DNA of 33,008 nt from Andreprevotia chitinilytica DSM 18519. GTDB lineage: Bacteria; Pseudomonadota; Gammaproteobacteria; Burkholderiales; Chitinibacteraceae. Positions within the stretch are counted from its first letter, which is position 1. Each line of letters starts with the position of its first letter. The stretch spans positions 1 to 33,008 of the forward strand of contig NZ_JONM01000031.1 in the NCBI RefSeq assembly GCF_000711875.1, written 5' to 3'. The notes beneath the pieces were generated by a model. It ran no database searches, was not told the origin of the DNA, and saw nothing but the letters and a program-made list of their open reading frames with translations. Positions 8,029 to 16,440 of this stretch are shown in pieces. The translations under genes and the position numbers were made by a program.

Positions 8029-8209
8029 ACATATACGTACATACAAACCACTATGTTTTCACAAACAAAGTAAGTTACATTGAAGGCGGCGAAAGAAATG
8101 TCATTGAGATGAGTGGACTTCCTGCTGAATGCAGCACTCAGTGATCAGCAACCTGCCCCAGCAGCGGCAGCATCCACATCAACAAAAATATGGCTAGAGA
8201 GGATCAAGC

Positions 8210-9913
8210 ATGCTGGAAGGGTTCGCTGCGCTATTGCATCGCTCGCCAGAGATCGCCTTGTTCCTGGCACTCGCAATCGGCCATGCAGTCGGCGCGATCC
8301 GTTGTGGCCCGATCCAGTTGGGCGGTATCTGCGGCACCTTGTTGGCGGCGCTTGCCATCGGTTCATTCGGTGTCACGCCCGACCCCGGTATCAAATCCTT
8401 TTTCTTCGTCCTGTTCATCTTTGCCTTGGGCTTTGCCGGTGGGCCGCAGTTTTTCGCCAGCCTGAACGCCAAAGGGCTGCGGCTGGCGCTGTTTTGCATC
8501 ATCGAAATCACCGTAGTGCTGGTGATGGTCATGATCGCCACCCGCCTGTTCGGGCTCGACCAAGGCTCCGCAGCGGGGTTGATGGCCGGCGCGGCGACCG
8601 AATCCGCCGTCGTCGGCACCGCATCGGATGCCGTCTCCAAACTGCCGTTGACAGATGCGCTGATCCAGCAGCTGCAGGCCAATGTCGTCACGGCGTATTC
8701 GATCACCTACGTCTTTGGCCTGGTGACGATCGTAGTGGCGACCAGCCAGCTGTTCCCCTTGTTGCTGGGCATGAACGTGCGCGCCGAGGCCGAGCGGCTG
8801 TGGCAAAAAATGGGCGGGCAGCCACACGCCGATGGGGCGACGAGCATGGCGGCGCTGCCGGTGATCGTCGGGCGGGTGTATCGGGCGGAAGCTGCGGCGG
8901 GCAAAAGCGTGGCAGACATCGAGGCGCTCTACCCGACCATCAGCATCGAGCGCATCGGCCGCGGCGATGCCGTGTTCGACGCCACGCCGCAATGGCTGCT
9001 GCAAGCGCAAGACCGCGTGCTGGTCACCGGCCACCGCGAGGATGTATTGGCCCTCGCACCGGTACTCGGCCCGGAGGAAAGCCGGGTCGGCCGGCTGGAT
9101 TTCGTGATCGAAACGGCGGACATCGTGTTCAACCGGCGCGAGCTGGCCGGGCAATCGCTGCGGCAATTGCATCAGGCCACGCGTGAATCCGGCATCAACG
9201 ATGGCGTGCAGTTCATCGCCGTATCGCGCTCCGGCCAAGCCTTGCCGATGGCGCCGGATCTGGACGTGCAAGTGGGCGACGTCATCCGCGCCTATGGCTC
9301 CAGCCGCAATATCAATCGCTTGCTGCCGTGGCTTGGCCCACGCGTGGATCAATCGAACCAGACCGACTTCTTTTATGCCGGGCTCGGCATGGTGCTCGGC
9401 ATCGCCATTGGCCTGTTCAGCATCCGGCTCGGCGGCGTGCCGTTCTCACTCGGCACCGGCGGCGGCGCGTTGCTGACCGGGCTGATCTTTGGCTGGTACC
9501 AATCCCTGCATCCGCACATCGGCCATATTCCCGAATCGGCAGTGGCCTTGCTCAAGGACTTGGGGCTGGCGATGTTCATTGCCTGCGTCGGTTTGTCATC
9601 CGGGCCACAGGCATCGGTGCTGATCAAGAAATACGGCTTCGCCCTCCCCTTGACCGGCGTCCTGATCGCCCTCATTCCCGCAACCCTATCGCTGCTGGTC
9701 GGCCGCTATCTGCTCAAGCTGGAAGCACCGGTCTTGCTGGGCGCGATTGCCGGCCAGCAATGCAGCACACCGGCGCTGAGCGCGGTGGTGAACACGGCCG
9801 GCAATGCCACGCCGCTGCTTGGCTACACGATTACCTACGCGATTTCGAATGTGGTGCTGCCGCTGATGGGGCCGCTGATTGTCTTCATGGCGGGGCAAGT
9901 CGGCGTGCGCTGA
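8210..9913 (+). CDS. aspT: AspT-family aspartate:alanine exchanger, first paralog
   Basis: The protein has 567 residues. Two hydrophobic halves (about 1-190 and 385-567) surround a hydrophilic core with two TrkA_C/RCK_C-like domains (about 220-285 and 305-380), the arrangement of the aspartate-alanine exchanger family (TC 2.A.81). The two halves carry related Gly/Ser-rich motifs: GAATESAVVGTASDA in the first and GQQCSTPALSAVV near the C-terminus. The family swaps external L-aspartate for internal L-alanine. With aspartate decarboxylation in the cytoplasm this is electrogenic and builds proton-motive force. The start ATG has GAGAGG about 9 bases upstream. It is the first gene of a three-gene unit with a second paralog and asdA. 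Its motif residues differ from those of the second copy, so the substrates may differ. The family call is firm; the exact substrate is inferred from context. Confidence 0.9.
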   Translation: MLEGFAALLHRSPEIALFLALAIGHAVGAIRCGPIQLGGICGTLLAALAIGSFGVTPDPGIKSFFFVLFIFALGFAGGPQFFASLNAKGLRLALFCIIEITVVLVMVMIATRLFGLDQGSAAGLMAGAATESAVVGTASDAVSKLPLTDALIQQLQANVVTAYSITYVFGLVTIVVATSQLFPLLLGMNVRAEAERLWQKMGGQPHADGATSMAALPVIVGRVYRAEAAAGKSVADIEALYPTISIERIGRGDAVFDATPQWLLQAQDRVLVTGHREDVLALAPVLGPEESRVGRLDFVIETADIVFNRRELAGQSLRQLHQATRESGINDGVQFIAVSRSGQALPMAPDLDVQVGDVIRAYGSSRNINRLLPWLGPRVDQSNQTDFFYAGLGMVLGIAIGLFSIRLGGVPFSLGTGGGALLTGLIFGWYQSLHPHIGHIPESAVALLKDLGLAMFIACVGLSSGPQASVLIKKYGFALPLTGVLIALIPATLSLLVGRYLLKLEAPVLLGAIAGQQCSTPALSAVVNTAGNATPLLGYTITYAISNVVLPLMGPLIVFMAGQVGVR

Positions 9914-9955
9914 CCGGCCTCGTATTTAGTCGCTGTTGGAGTGGAGGAGAGAGAC

Positions 9956-11641
9956 GTGGATTGGTTACATCAAATATTCAAACATGCACCAGAAATAGCG
10001 TTGTTCCTGTCGCTCGCGATCGGTTATCGCATCGGCAAGATCAGCCTGGGCAAATTCCAGTTAGGCGGGGTTGCCGGCTCGTTGCTGGTGGCGGTCGTCG
10101 TCAGTCAGGTGGGCGTGAGCATCGATCCCGGCGTGAAGTCGGTGTTGTTCGCGCTGTTCATCTATGCGGTCGGCTATGAAAGCGGCCCGCAGTTTTTCAG
10201 TTCGCTCGGCAAGCAGTCGATCCGCGAGATCATCCTGGCCATCGTGCTGGCGGTCACCGGGCTGGCCACGGTGGTGATTCTGGCCAAACTGACCGGTCTG
10301 GATAAGGGCTTGGCCGCCGGGATCGCAGCGGGGGGTCTCACCCAATCCGCCATCATCGGCACGGCGGGCGATGCCATTGCCAAGCTGGGTCTGGCGGCGG
10401 AGGAGGTCAAACGGCTGCAGGGCAATGTGGCGATCGGTTATGCGGTCACCTACGTGTTCGGCTCCTTCGGCGCGATCATCGTCTGCGTGAATATCCTGCC
10501 CAAGTTCATGGGCCGCGAGATTCGCGAAGATGCGCTGGCCGCCGAAGCTGAAATGCAAACCGGCGTGCGGGTGCTGGGGCCGGGCCAACTGGCTGCCGCA
10601 CCGGCCTTGGTTGGCCGCCTGTATCAGGTCGGCCCGGCTGCCGGACGCAGCATCGTCGAGATCGAGAACGCCGCCACTTCGGCGATCACGATCGAGAAAC
10701 TCAAGCGCGACGGACAAGTATTCGAAGTCACGCCGGATATGGTGCTGCAGGCCAGCGACATCGTCCTGGTCGTCGGCCGCCGCGCCGCCGTGCTGGAGCA
10801 TGCAACCCGGCTCGGCAAGGAAGTCCGCGAGGAAAGCGGCATGGAGCTGGTGATGCAGCGCCGTGAGTTGGTGGTTTCCAACAAGGAGCTGCACAACAAG
10901 ACCGTGGGCCAGATCGCGGATGAGACCTCCGGCGGCGTGCGCCACGGCGTCTACGTCATCAGCATCTTCCGCATGGGCAAGGCGCTGCCGATCGTGCCGG
11001 AGACTGTCATTCATACCGGTGATGTCGTCACCGTCTATGGTGCCGAGCACGACGTCAAACGGGTAGCCGGCCTGGCCGGTTACCTGGTCATTCCCAGCGA
11101 CAAGACCGACTTCGTCTATCTGGGTGCCGGCTTGGTCGTCGGCCTGTTGGTCGGGATGCTGACCGCCAAGCTGGGTGATATTCCGCTCACGCTCGGCAGC
11201 GGCGGCGGCGCGTTGCTGTCCGGCCTGCTGTTTGGCTGGTTCCGCGCCAAGAAGCAGACCTTTGGCGCCATGCCCGGTGGTGCGGTGCAGATTCTCAAGG
11301 ATCTCGGTCTGGCCGGCTTCGTGGTGGCGGTGGGCTTGAATTCCGGCTTGCAGGCGGTCGATACCATCCGCGAACACGGGCTATCGATCTTCCTGATCGG
11401 CGTGGTGGTCACGATCCTGCCGCTGATCATCACCATGCTGTTCGGCCGCTATGTGCTGCGCTACGACAACACAGCAATTTTCGCCGGCTCCCTGGCCGGC
11501 ACACGCAGCGCCAATCCGGCCTTCGGCGAAGTACTGGACAAAGCCGAGAACTCCATCCCCACGGTGCCGTTCGCCATTACCTATGGTCTGGCCAACGTGT
11601 TCCTGACCTTGCTCGGCCCCTTGGTCGTCGCCTTGGTGTGA
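9956..11641 (+). CDS. aspT: AspT-family aspartate:alanine exchanger, second paralog
   Basis: The protein has 561 residues. I chose the GTG at 9956 (MDWLHQIFKHAPEIALFL) because GGAGG at 9943-9947 sits 8 bases upstream; the in-frame GTG at 9941 would place that sequence inside the gene. The architecture is the same as the preceding gene: a membrane half, two TrkA_C-like domains (about 200-280 and 300-375), a second membrane half. The paired motifs here are GGLTQSAIIGTAGDAI and GTRSANPAFGEVL, distinctly different from GAATESAVVGTASDA and GQQCSTPAL of the first copy. The 42-base spacing after the first gene and the following asdA point to one transcript. Whether the two form heteromers, work in opposite directions or carry different substrates cannot be read from sequence. 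Proximity to asdA makes this copy a good candidate for the dedicated aspartate/alanine exchanger. Confidence 0.9.
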   Translation: MDWLHQIFKHAPEIALFLSLAIGYRIGKISLGKFQLGGVAGSLLVAVVVSQVGVSIDPGVKSVLFALFIYAVGYESGPQFFSSLGKQSIREIILAIVLAVTGLATVVILAKLTGLDKGLAAGIAAGGLTQSAIIGTAGDAIAKLGLAAEEVKRLQGNVAIGYAVTYVFGSFGAIIVCVNILPKFMGREIREDALAAEAEMQTGVRVLGPGQLAAAPALVGRLYQVGPAAGRSIVEIENAATSAITIEKLKRDGQVFEVTPDMVLQASDIVLVVGRRAAVLEHATRLGKEVREESGMELVMQRRELVVSNKELHNKTVGQIADETSGGVRHGVYVISIFRMGKALPIVPETVIHTGDVVTVYGAEHDVKRVAGLAGYLVIPSDKTDFVYLGAGLVVGLLVGMLTAKLGDIPLTLGSGGGALLSGLLFGWFRAKKQTFGAMPGGAVQILKDLGLAGFVVAVGLNSGLQAVDTIREHGLSIFLIGVVVTILPLIITMLFGRYVLRYDNTAIFAGSLAGTRSANPAFGEVLDKAENSIPTVPFAITYGLANVFLTLLGPLVVALV

Positions 11642-11753
11642 TTTGGCCGGGGCTGGCCACCCGGCTGGCTCCGGCAATGCTCGCCATGCACAGCCGGGAA
11701 CGTGGCGAGACATTTATTTCCGGTAGTAGTCGATAAGACAGGAGTGGACTTTC

Positions 11754-13358
11754 ATGGACTTCAAGAACCTCGATGAGTTGGCTGGCTTGAGCCCGTTCGA
11801 ACTCAAAGACGTACTGATCAAGGCCGCATCCAGCCAGAACCGGTCGATGCTGAACGCAGGCCGGGGCAATCCGAACTTCCTCGCGACCATCCCCCGCCAC
11901 GGGTTTTTCCAGTTCGGCCTGTTTGCCATGACCGAGGCGGAAAATTCCTTTGTCTACATGCAGGAAGGCGTGGGCGGATTTCCGCAACGTGACGGCATCG
12001 AGGCGCGCTTCGATATCTTCACCGCCCGCAATGCCGGCACCAAGGGCATCGACTTCATCCGCTCCGCCGTCTCTTATGTGCGCGATCAGCTTGGCCTGTC
12101 GGCCGGCGATTTCATTTACGAGATGTGTGAGGCGATCTTGGGCTGCAACTACCCGGTGCCCGATCGCATGCTGAAGTTGTCGGAAAAGATCGTCGCCCAG
12201 TACATCCACCGCGAGATGATCGGCACGCACCCGTTCAAGGGTCACTTCGATATGTACGCGGTCGAAGGCGGCACCGCCGCGATGACCTACCTGTTCAACA
12301 GCATGCGTGAAAACCACCTGCTGGAACCGGGCGACACCATCGCCTTGGGCATGCCGATCTTCACGCCGTATATCGAAATTCCGGAGCTGAACGACTATCA
12401 GCTGGTCGAGCTGAAAATCGATGCGCCGCCGGAAAACAACTGGCAGTTCACCAAGGAAGAACTCGACAAGCTGCTCGATCCGAAGGTGAAGGCGTTCTTC
12501 CTGGTCAACCCGAGCAACCCGCCGTCGGTGCGCATCAATGACGAAGTGCTGCAGTACATCGTCGAGATCGTGAAGAAGCGGCCGGATCTGATCATCCTGA
12601 CCGATGACGTGTACGCCACCTTCGCCGATGATTTCGTCTCGCTGTTCGCGATGTGCCCGTATAACACCATCCTGGTGTATTCGTTCTCGAAATACTTCGG
12701 GGCGACCGGCTGGCGCATGGGCGTCGTGGCCACGCACGAAAACAATCTGCTGGATAAAAAGATTGCCGAGCTGCCGGAGCATCACAAGCAGGAGCTGGAC
12801 GAGCGCTACCACTCGATCACCACCACCCCGCGTGACCTCAAGTTCATCGATCGCCTGGTTGCCGACAGCCGCACCGTGGCACTGAATCACACGGCGGGTC
12901 TGGCTACGCCGGTACAAGCGCAGATGACGTTCTTCTCGCTGTTTGCCCTGATGGACGAGGCGGATGCCTACAAGACCGCCATGAAACGCATCGTGCGCCG
13001 CCGCAAGGTCGCGCTCTATCGCGAGCTGGGCTTGGAGGTGCCGCACGATCCGGATTCGATCGATTACTACCACTTGCTCGATCTGAAGACGCTGGGTGCG
13101 CAGATGTACAGCCAGGAGTTCGTCGATTGGCTGATCACCCAGATCAAGCCGAACGAGCTGCTGCTGCAACTGGCGCAGGAAACCGGCGTGGTGTTGTTGC
13201 CGGGCGGTGGCTTCGGTACGGCGCATCCATCCGGGCGGGTGTCACTTGCCAACCTGATCGAGGCGGATTACGCCCGCATCGGCGCGGCGATCCGCAAGCT
13301 GGGCGGCAAGTATCACGAGCGGTATCTCGCGCAGCAGGACAAAGCGACCAAGCTGTAA
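11754..13358 (+). CDS. asdA: Aspartate 4-decarboxylase (bifunctional aspartate aminotransferase / L-aspartate beta-decarboxylase)
   Basis: The protein has 534 residues, the usual length of the PLP-dependent aspartate beta-decarboxylase AsdA/AspD (about 530). It is a class I/II aminotransferase fold with the Schiff-base lysine K313 in VYSFSKYFGATGWRMG. NPSNPPSVR, ILTDDVYATF and the C-terminal GGGFGTAHPSGRVSLANL arginine segment are also present. It converts L-aspartate to L-alanine and CO2, consuming a cytoplasmic proton. Coupled to the exchangers encoded just upstream this gives the proton-motive Asp/Ala cycle known from Tetragenococcus and Comamonas-type bacteria. AGGAG at 11740-11744 lies 9 bases before the ATG. 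The 112-base gap after the second aspT shows no clear terminator, and a strong hairpin follows the gene, so it likely ends the operon. Confidence 0.95.
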   Translation: MDFKNLDELAGLSPFELKDVLIKAASSQNRSMLNAGRGNPNFLATIPRHGFFQFGLFAMTEAENSFVYMQEGVGGFPQRDGIEARFDIFTARNAGTKGIDFIRSAVSYVRDQLGLSAGDFIYEMCEAILGCNYPVPDRMLKLSEKIVAQYIHREMIGTHPFKGHFDMYAVEGGTAAMTYLFNSMRENHLLEPGDTIALGMPIFTPYIEIPELNDYQLVELKIDAPPENNWQFTKEELDKLLDPKVKAFFLVNPSNPPSVRINDEVLQYIVEIVKKRPDLIILTDDVYATFADDFVSLFAMCPYNTILVYSFSKYFGATGWRMGVVATHENNLLDKKIAELPEHHKQELDERYHSITTTPRDLKFIDRLVADSRTVALNHTAGLATPVQAQMTFFSLFALMDEADAYKTAMKRIVRRRKVALYRELGLEVPHDPDSIDYYHLLDLKTLGAQMYSQEFVDWLITQIKPNELLLQLAQETGVVLLPGGGFGTAHPSGRVSLANLIEADYARIGAAIRKLGGKYHERYLAQQDKATKL

Positions 13359-13411
13359 CGGACGAGGGACACACCTCGCCGCTTGGGTTGCCATTACATC
13401 GACAAAGGCAA

Positions 13412-13446
13412 AACGCCCGGTACGCAATCAATGCATACCGGGCGTT
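13412..13446. terminator. Terminator between asdA and the convergent gene
   Basis: Arms aacgcccggta (13412-13422) and taccgggcgtt (13436-13446) are perfect complements with an inner gc/gc pairing, about 55 bases after the asdA stop. The T-rich tail is modest (ctcttt). The gene at 13479 converges on it, so it probably serves both strands. Confidence 0.8.
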
Positions 13447-13478
13447 CTCTTTGGCCAACTCGGAATCGGTTATCCCAG

Positions 13479-14072
13479 TTATTCCTTTGCGGGATACCAC
13501 CCTTTGGGAATGAAGCGAATTCGCTTCAAGCGCGGTTCTTCCCAGACGAACCAGGAAATGCCGCGATCCTCGGTTCGTTCTTCCGGCATGCCAACCAGCA
13601 TCAATAACCGGCTATCCGGCTGGAATTTGATGGACCCGCTGCCGTACCACGGATCACTGTTGTCAAGCAGCGCATCCTCAACGTTGACCGCGGAATTGGC
13701 GGTCATGCCTTCCGGTTGGTAAACCTTCCCGGTGCGGGCATTGATGATGGTGATTTGCGTGCAATTCGTGCCGCAGCCCCATGTCGCCAAAATATAGTGC
13801 CCGGCGAAATTGGGGCGCGCCTTGCTCCAGGCCGTCAGACGCGTTCTATATTCCCTTGCGTCGGGGTTCTTCCTGAAATCGATGGCCGCATTGGGGCCTT
13901 CATATTTTTTTGCCGGAAAACCCGCGAACTTCGGCGCATCAATCGGGATATCCCTTTTCCGAATCGTATATTCGTCATACCCGTCCTCGTCGGTCACTGC
14001 GAACGTCACCATTGAGGTCGTGCAAAAAACCAGTGTTAGCGAAATCAGAATCTGCTGCGACACGCTGCGCAT
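13479..14072 (-). CDS. Conserved secreted protein of unknown function
   Basis: The protein has 197 residues. The N-terminus MRSVSQQILISLTLVFCTTSM looks like a signal peptide, with cleavage probably near 25. The mature part contains NFAGHYILATWGCGTNCTQITIINARTGKVY, a segment seen in a widespread family of uncharacterised bacterial exported proteins. Its two cysteines (in CGTNC) could form a disulfide. Later parts (GSGSIKFQPDSRLLMLVG, then WFVWEEPRLKRI) look like repeated beta-strands of a small beta-rich domain. AAGGAG sits 7 bases upstream of the ATG, a good ribosome binding site. It is the first of a loose row of minus-strand genes with exported or membrane products (13.5-16.0 kb). I know of no established function. 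Confidence 0.75.
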   Translation of the reverse strand: MRSVSQQILISLTLVFCTTSMVTFAVTDEDGYDEYTIRKRDIPIDAPKFAGFPAKKYEGPNAAIDFRKNPDAREYRTRLTAWSKARPNFAGHYILATWGCGTNCTQITIINARTGKVYQPEGMTANSAVNVEDALLDNSDPWYGSGSIKFQPDSRLLMLVGMPEERTEDRGISWFVWEEPRLKRIRFIPKGWYPAKE

Positions 14073-14118
14073 TGCATGCTCCTTTCTTCAGCGATGGCGG
14101 AATACCACGCGGGGCGAA

Positions 14119-14616
14119 TTATTTCGCCCAGGCAACCAGCGCTCCGAGTTCGTCGAACATGGGAAACTTGGGAGAAAAATCCATGCCGCCCGAATCGATT
14201 AGCGCGATCACACGTTTGCAAATCTCCCCTTTATCTCCACGCTGGAACATATCCTGAACCGCTGCCCTGCCACCGTTGGTAGCCGCATCCGCCAGTTCGC
14301 CCAAAACGGCATCACGCTTGCTGGCTCCTCCGCTGGCAAATGCTTCCTCACTCCGCAGCCGAATGTATTTGCCCGCAGCACTCACATATTTGGCATTACG
14401 CGATTGCCAGGTAGATACGAATTCCTCGGCCGTTTCGGGGCGGCCCAGCAAGGCGAGGCAATCCCTACCCAATCTACCCACCACGAAATTGGTCGTACCG
14501 ATGAAAGACGATGCAGCATCACGAGATTCGGAATACACCGAGGGAGGCTGTTGTGACATTGCCGCATTGGAGAACAACACCGCGGCAAGGCAGAGCGGAA
14601 TAGCGCGAAGATGCAT
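14119..14616 (-). CDS. Hypothetical exported protein
   Basis: The protein has 165 residues, with a clear signal peptide (MHLRAIPLCLAAVLFSNAAMS, then QQPPS). The mature protein looks mainly helical, with two cysteines (in RDCLALLG and GEICKRVI) that might form a disulfide. I recognise no domain. AGGAAA about 9 bases before the ATG supports the start. It lies 46 bases upstream of the previous gene on the same strand, so the two may be co-transcribed and both act in the periplasm. Confidence 0.7.
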   Translation of the reverse strand: MHLRAIPLCLAAVLFSNAAMSQQPPSVYSESRDAASSFIGTTNFVVGRLGRDCLALLGRPETAEEFVSTWQSRNAKYVSAAGKYIRLRSEEAFASGGASKRDAVLGELADAATNGGRAAVQDMFQRGDKGEICKRVIALIDSGGMDFSPKFPMFDELGALVAWAK

Positions 14617-14704
14617 GGTTTTTATTTCCTGATATGGATCAGATATGGGATCAGATGTGGATTAAACGAAGCCATCGACTTGCATGAACCGGTTTGCATT
14701 CGTT

Positions 14705-14780
14705 AGAACCTGCTCACGATCTGTCGCGAGCGGCCCTCAGCGGGGTGAAGAGCAGCGCAGCAAGATCATGAACAGGTTCT
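14705..14780. repeat. 76-bp inverted-repeat element (AGAACCTGTTCACGATCT ends)
   Basis: Left arm agaacctgctcacgatct (14705-14722) and right arm agatcatgaacaggttct (14763-14780) pair at 16 of 18 positions. The right arm touches the stop codon of the RDD gene. The arm sequence resembles the left end of the larger element at 16099-16440 (15 of 18 positions), so the two may be one family of small non-coding elements. It could also serve as a transcription stop for the RDD gene. Confidence 0.55.
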
Positions 14781-15445
14781 TATTTCGAAACGACATAGGT
14801 ATTGGCCACGACATCATGCAACGTCTGGCTCTTGGGATTGAACAATGCCCAAAGATAGCCAAACCACAGCACCAGCGAAGAGGGAATACTGACCAGGGCA
14901 CGGATAAAGGCTTTATCGTTTTTGACTTTGGCGCCGTGTTCATCAACCAGCTTGATATTCATGATTTTCATGCCAATGGTGGCTTGGGATTCCGATGCCA
15001 TCATCAGGGCGGTGTAGAGCACATAAATCAACAAGCCACCCACCAGCGGAATCACGATCTCGCCGATCCAGAACGGGATAAGAAGAATGATTCCGTCGAT
15101 CAGCCCACCCAGAACACGGCTGATGATTGGCGCCAGCTCCAATTCTGCGGTAGCCGGGGCCATTGGCAGCGCTGCTGGGGTGGCAGGTGTTGCCGATCCA
15201 TTGCTGGCAGGTGCCGGCGGCACCGCAGGCGGCACCACTTTCGCCGGTACGGCAGGTGGAATCGCCGCGACGGTTTCCGGTTGAAGCAAGCCATCAAGCG
15301 CGGACCATTCAGTCATGCCGGCCTGCCAATAGAGCGACTGGCGGGTGAGCTTGCCCTGCCCGATCATATCCTGGACTTCGGCAAGGATAATGGGGCCATG
15401 GGCCTGGCCATCAATGACGACAAACAATTCGGGCTTGGTAGACAT
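14780..15445 (-). CDS. RDD-family membrane protein with N-terminal GYF_2 domain
   Basis: The protein has 221 residues. An N-terminal GYF_2-type domain (about 5-55) contains the pattern AHGPIILAEVQDMIGQGKLTRQ and then YWQAGMTEWSAL. A Pro/Ala/Val-rich linker follows (about 58-100), then an RDD domain (about 105-221) with hydrophobic segments near 115-160 and the pattern ATIGMKIMNIKLVDEHG. RDD proteins are small inner-membrane proteins, some linked to ion transport or protein handling, with mostly unknown roles. GYF_2 domains occur fused to membrane proteins as probable peptide-binding modules. No good ribosome binding site is seen for the ATG at 15445, but the domain starts there. The gene upstream encodes a one-TM protein and could share its transcript. 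Confidence 0.85.
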   Translation of the reverse strand: MSTKPELFVVIDGQAHGPIILAEVQDMIGQGKLTRQSLYWQAGMTEWSALDGLLQPETVAAIPPAVPAKVVPPAVPPAPASNGSATPATPAALPMAPATAELELAPIISRVLGGLIDGIILLIPFWIGEIVIPLVGGLLIYVLYTALMMASESQATIGMKIMNIKLVDEHGAKVKNDKAFIRALVSIPSSLVLWFGYLWALFNPKSQTLHDVVANTYVVSK

Positions 15446-15510
15446 GGTGTGCGTCTTTGATTAATTGGGGTTGAGTGGAATTGGGGAAATGGGGTGGGAT
15501 TTCGTGAAAT

Positions 15511-15981
15511 TCAGTGACGTAATTTCTGGAGAACGGTCGGCAAATTGCCGCCAAGCAGGCTGACCCTGATCGCATCGAGCGACGGGCTGCGCGGGTCGTA
15601 CCACTCGACTTGGTATTCGATGGAGCCGGAACCCAGAATGGTCGTGACCTCGCCTTCGCACCGGCGTGTACCGTGCCGCGCATCAAACGCCAATTCCTTG
15701 CTGCGACGAATCGACATACCCGCAAACGGAATGGTGGCGTTGACGAAGCGCACGAAGCTGCCGAACTGCGTCACGATTTCGCCCTCGGTGATCTTGCTGT
15801 TACAGCTCGGCAGCTGAACCTGCCCCGACCACGCGGATTCGGCCCGCTCCAGCCAGCCGTTGGGAAGAAACAGATTCGCGCCCCACCACGCAATGAAGCC
15901 GAGAAAACCCAAGCCCACCAATCGCCAAAACCAGGAGCGCCTGGGTTTCTTGAACTGCACAGAAGTACTGCCGGCTTGCAT
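15511..15981 (-). CDS. Hypothetical single-pass membrane protein
   Basis: The protein has 156 residues. I start it at the ATG at 15981 (MQAGSTSVQFKKPRRSWFW) because GGGAGG lies 8-9 bases upstream; the frame itself stays open to 16044. A basic N-terminus (KKPRR) precedes one TM segment (about 18-37, LVGLGFLGFIAWWGANLFL). A soluble domain of about 115 residues outside the cytoplasm follows, with two cysteines (in LPSCNSK and TRRCEGE). I recognise no family. It lies 65 bases upstream of the RDD-GYF_2 gene on the same strand. Confidence 0.75.
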   Translation of the reverse strand: MQAGSTSVQFKKPRRSWFWRLVGLGFLGFIAWWGANLFLPNGWLERAESAWSGQVQLPSCNSKITEGEIVTQFGSFVRFVNATIPFAGMSIRRSKELAFDARHGTRRCEGEVTTILGSGSIEYQVEWYDPRSPSLDAIRVSLLGGNLPTVLQKLRH

Positions 15982-16098
15982 GCGATACGCCTCCCTCGTT
16001 GTATCGATCTTGATTCGGCCACCCCGTATGAAAGGGGTCTGCACCGTAAGGTTTTATCTGGAAAGTCATGTTGCGTTATTGGGTGGCCGTCGGCGCTG

Positions 16099-16440
16099 AG
16101 AGCCTGTTTACGATCTGGCCAATGACATCAGTTATGCGCCTGCGGCGCGGTTCAAAAGCATGACAGCGGGAATCCGTCCCGCGGCCGGGAAAAGGTATTT
16201 GTCTCGCCAAATACCTTTTCACTCGCCGCTTATTCAAACAAGGCGCGACCCTGCGCCTTACGCCTCGGCTGAACGAAGCAAAGCTTCGCACGCCACGGAC
16301 TTCCCTCAGTCAGTCCACTCTGATGAGAGCAAGCTCCCAGGGTCTCGCTCCATTCTTTCGGCACTTAGCGGAAGGGAAACCCCGGATGCCACCATTACGT
16401 ATTGATCTGATGACATCAGCAAGATTGGGAACAGACTCTT
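16099..16440. mobile_element. MITE-like non-coding element with long imperfect terminal inverted repeats
   Basis: The left end (16098-16131, beginning gagagcctgtttacgatct) and the complement of the right end (16440 back to 16407, beginning aagagtctgttcccaatct) agree at about 25 of 34 positions. The interior, about 275 bases, has no gene but contains two perfect hairpins. One is gcggga/tcccgc (16166-16182). The other is aaaaggtattt/aaatacctttt (16190-16219). Either this is a small element mobilised by another transposase, or it is a decayed insertion sequence. I saw no obvious target-site duplication. Confidence 0.5.

Larger units (their letters stand above)
7611..8209. other. Intergenic region between ydfG and the aspT operon
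   Basis: This stretch of about 600 bases holds the half-repeat at 7643-7675. It also holds gatgggtt (7733-7740) paired with aacccatc 12 bases later, and a longer near-palindrome ttgtgcgtaagcaa / ttgcttacgcgcaa around 7739-7805. The last 200 bases turn AT-rich and hold the promoter at 8000-8028 and a leader of about 175 bases. A 63-codon minus-strand frame (7798-7989) has no recognisable content and I do not call it a gene. Confidence 0.6.

Noticed and set aside
9941-9955. Upstream GTG start for the second aspT.
   Set aside because: The GGAGG at 9943-9947 would then lie inside the gene; it is ideally placed for the GTG at 9956.
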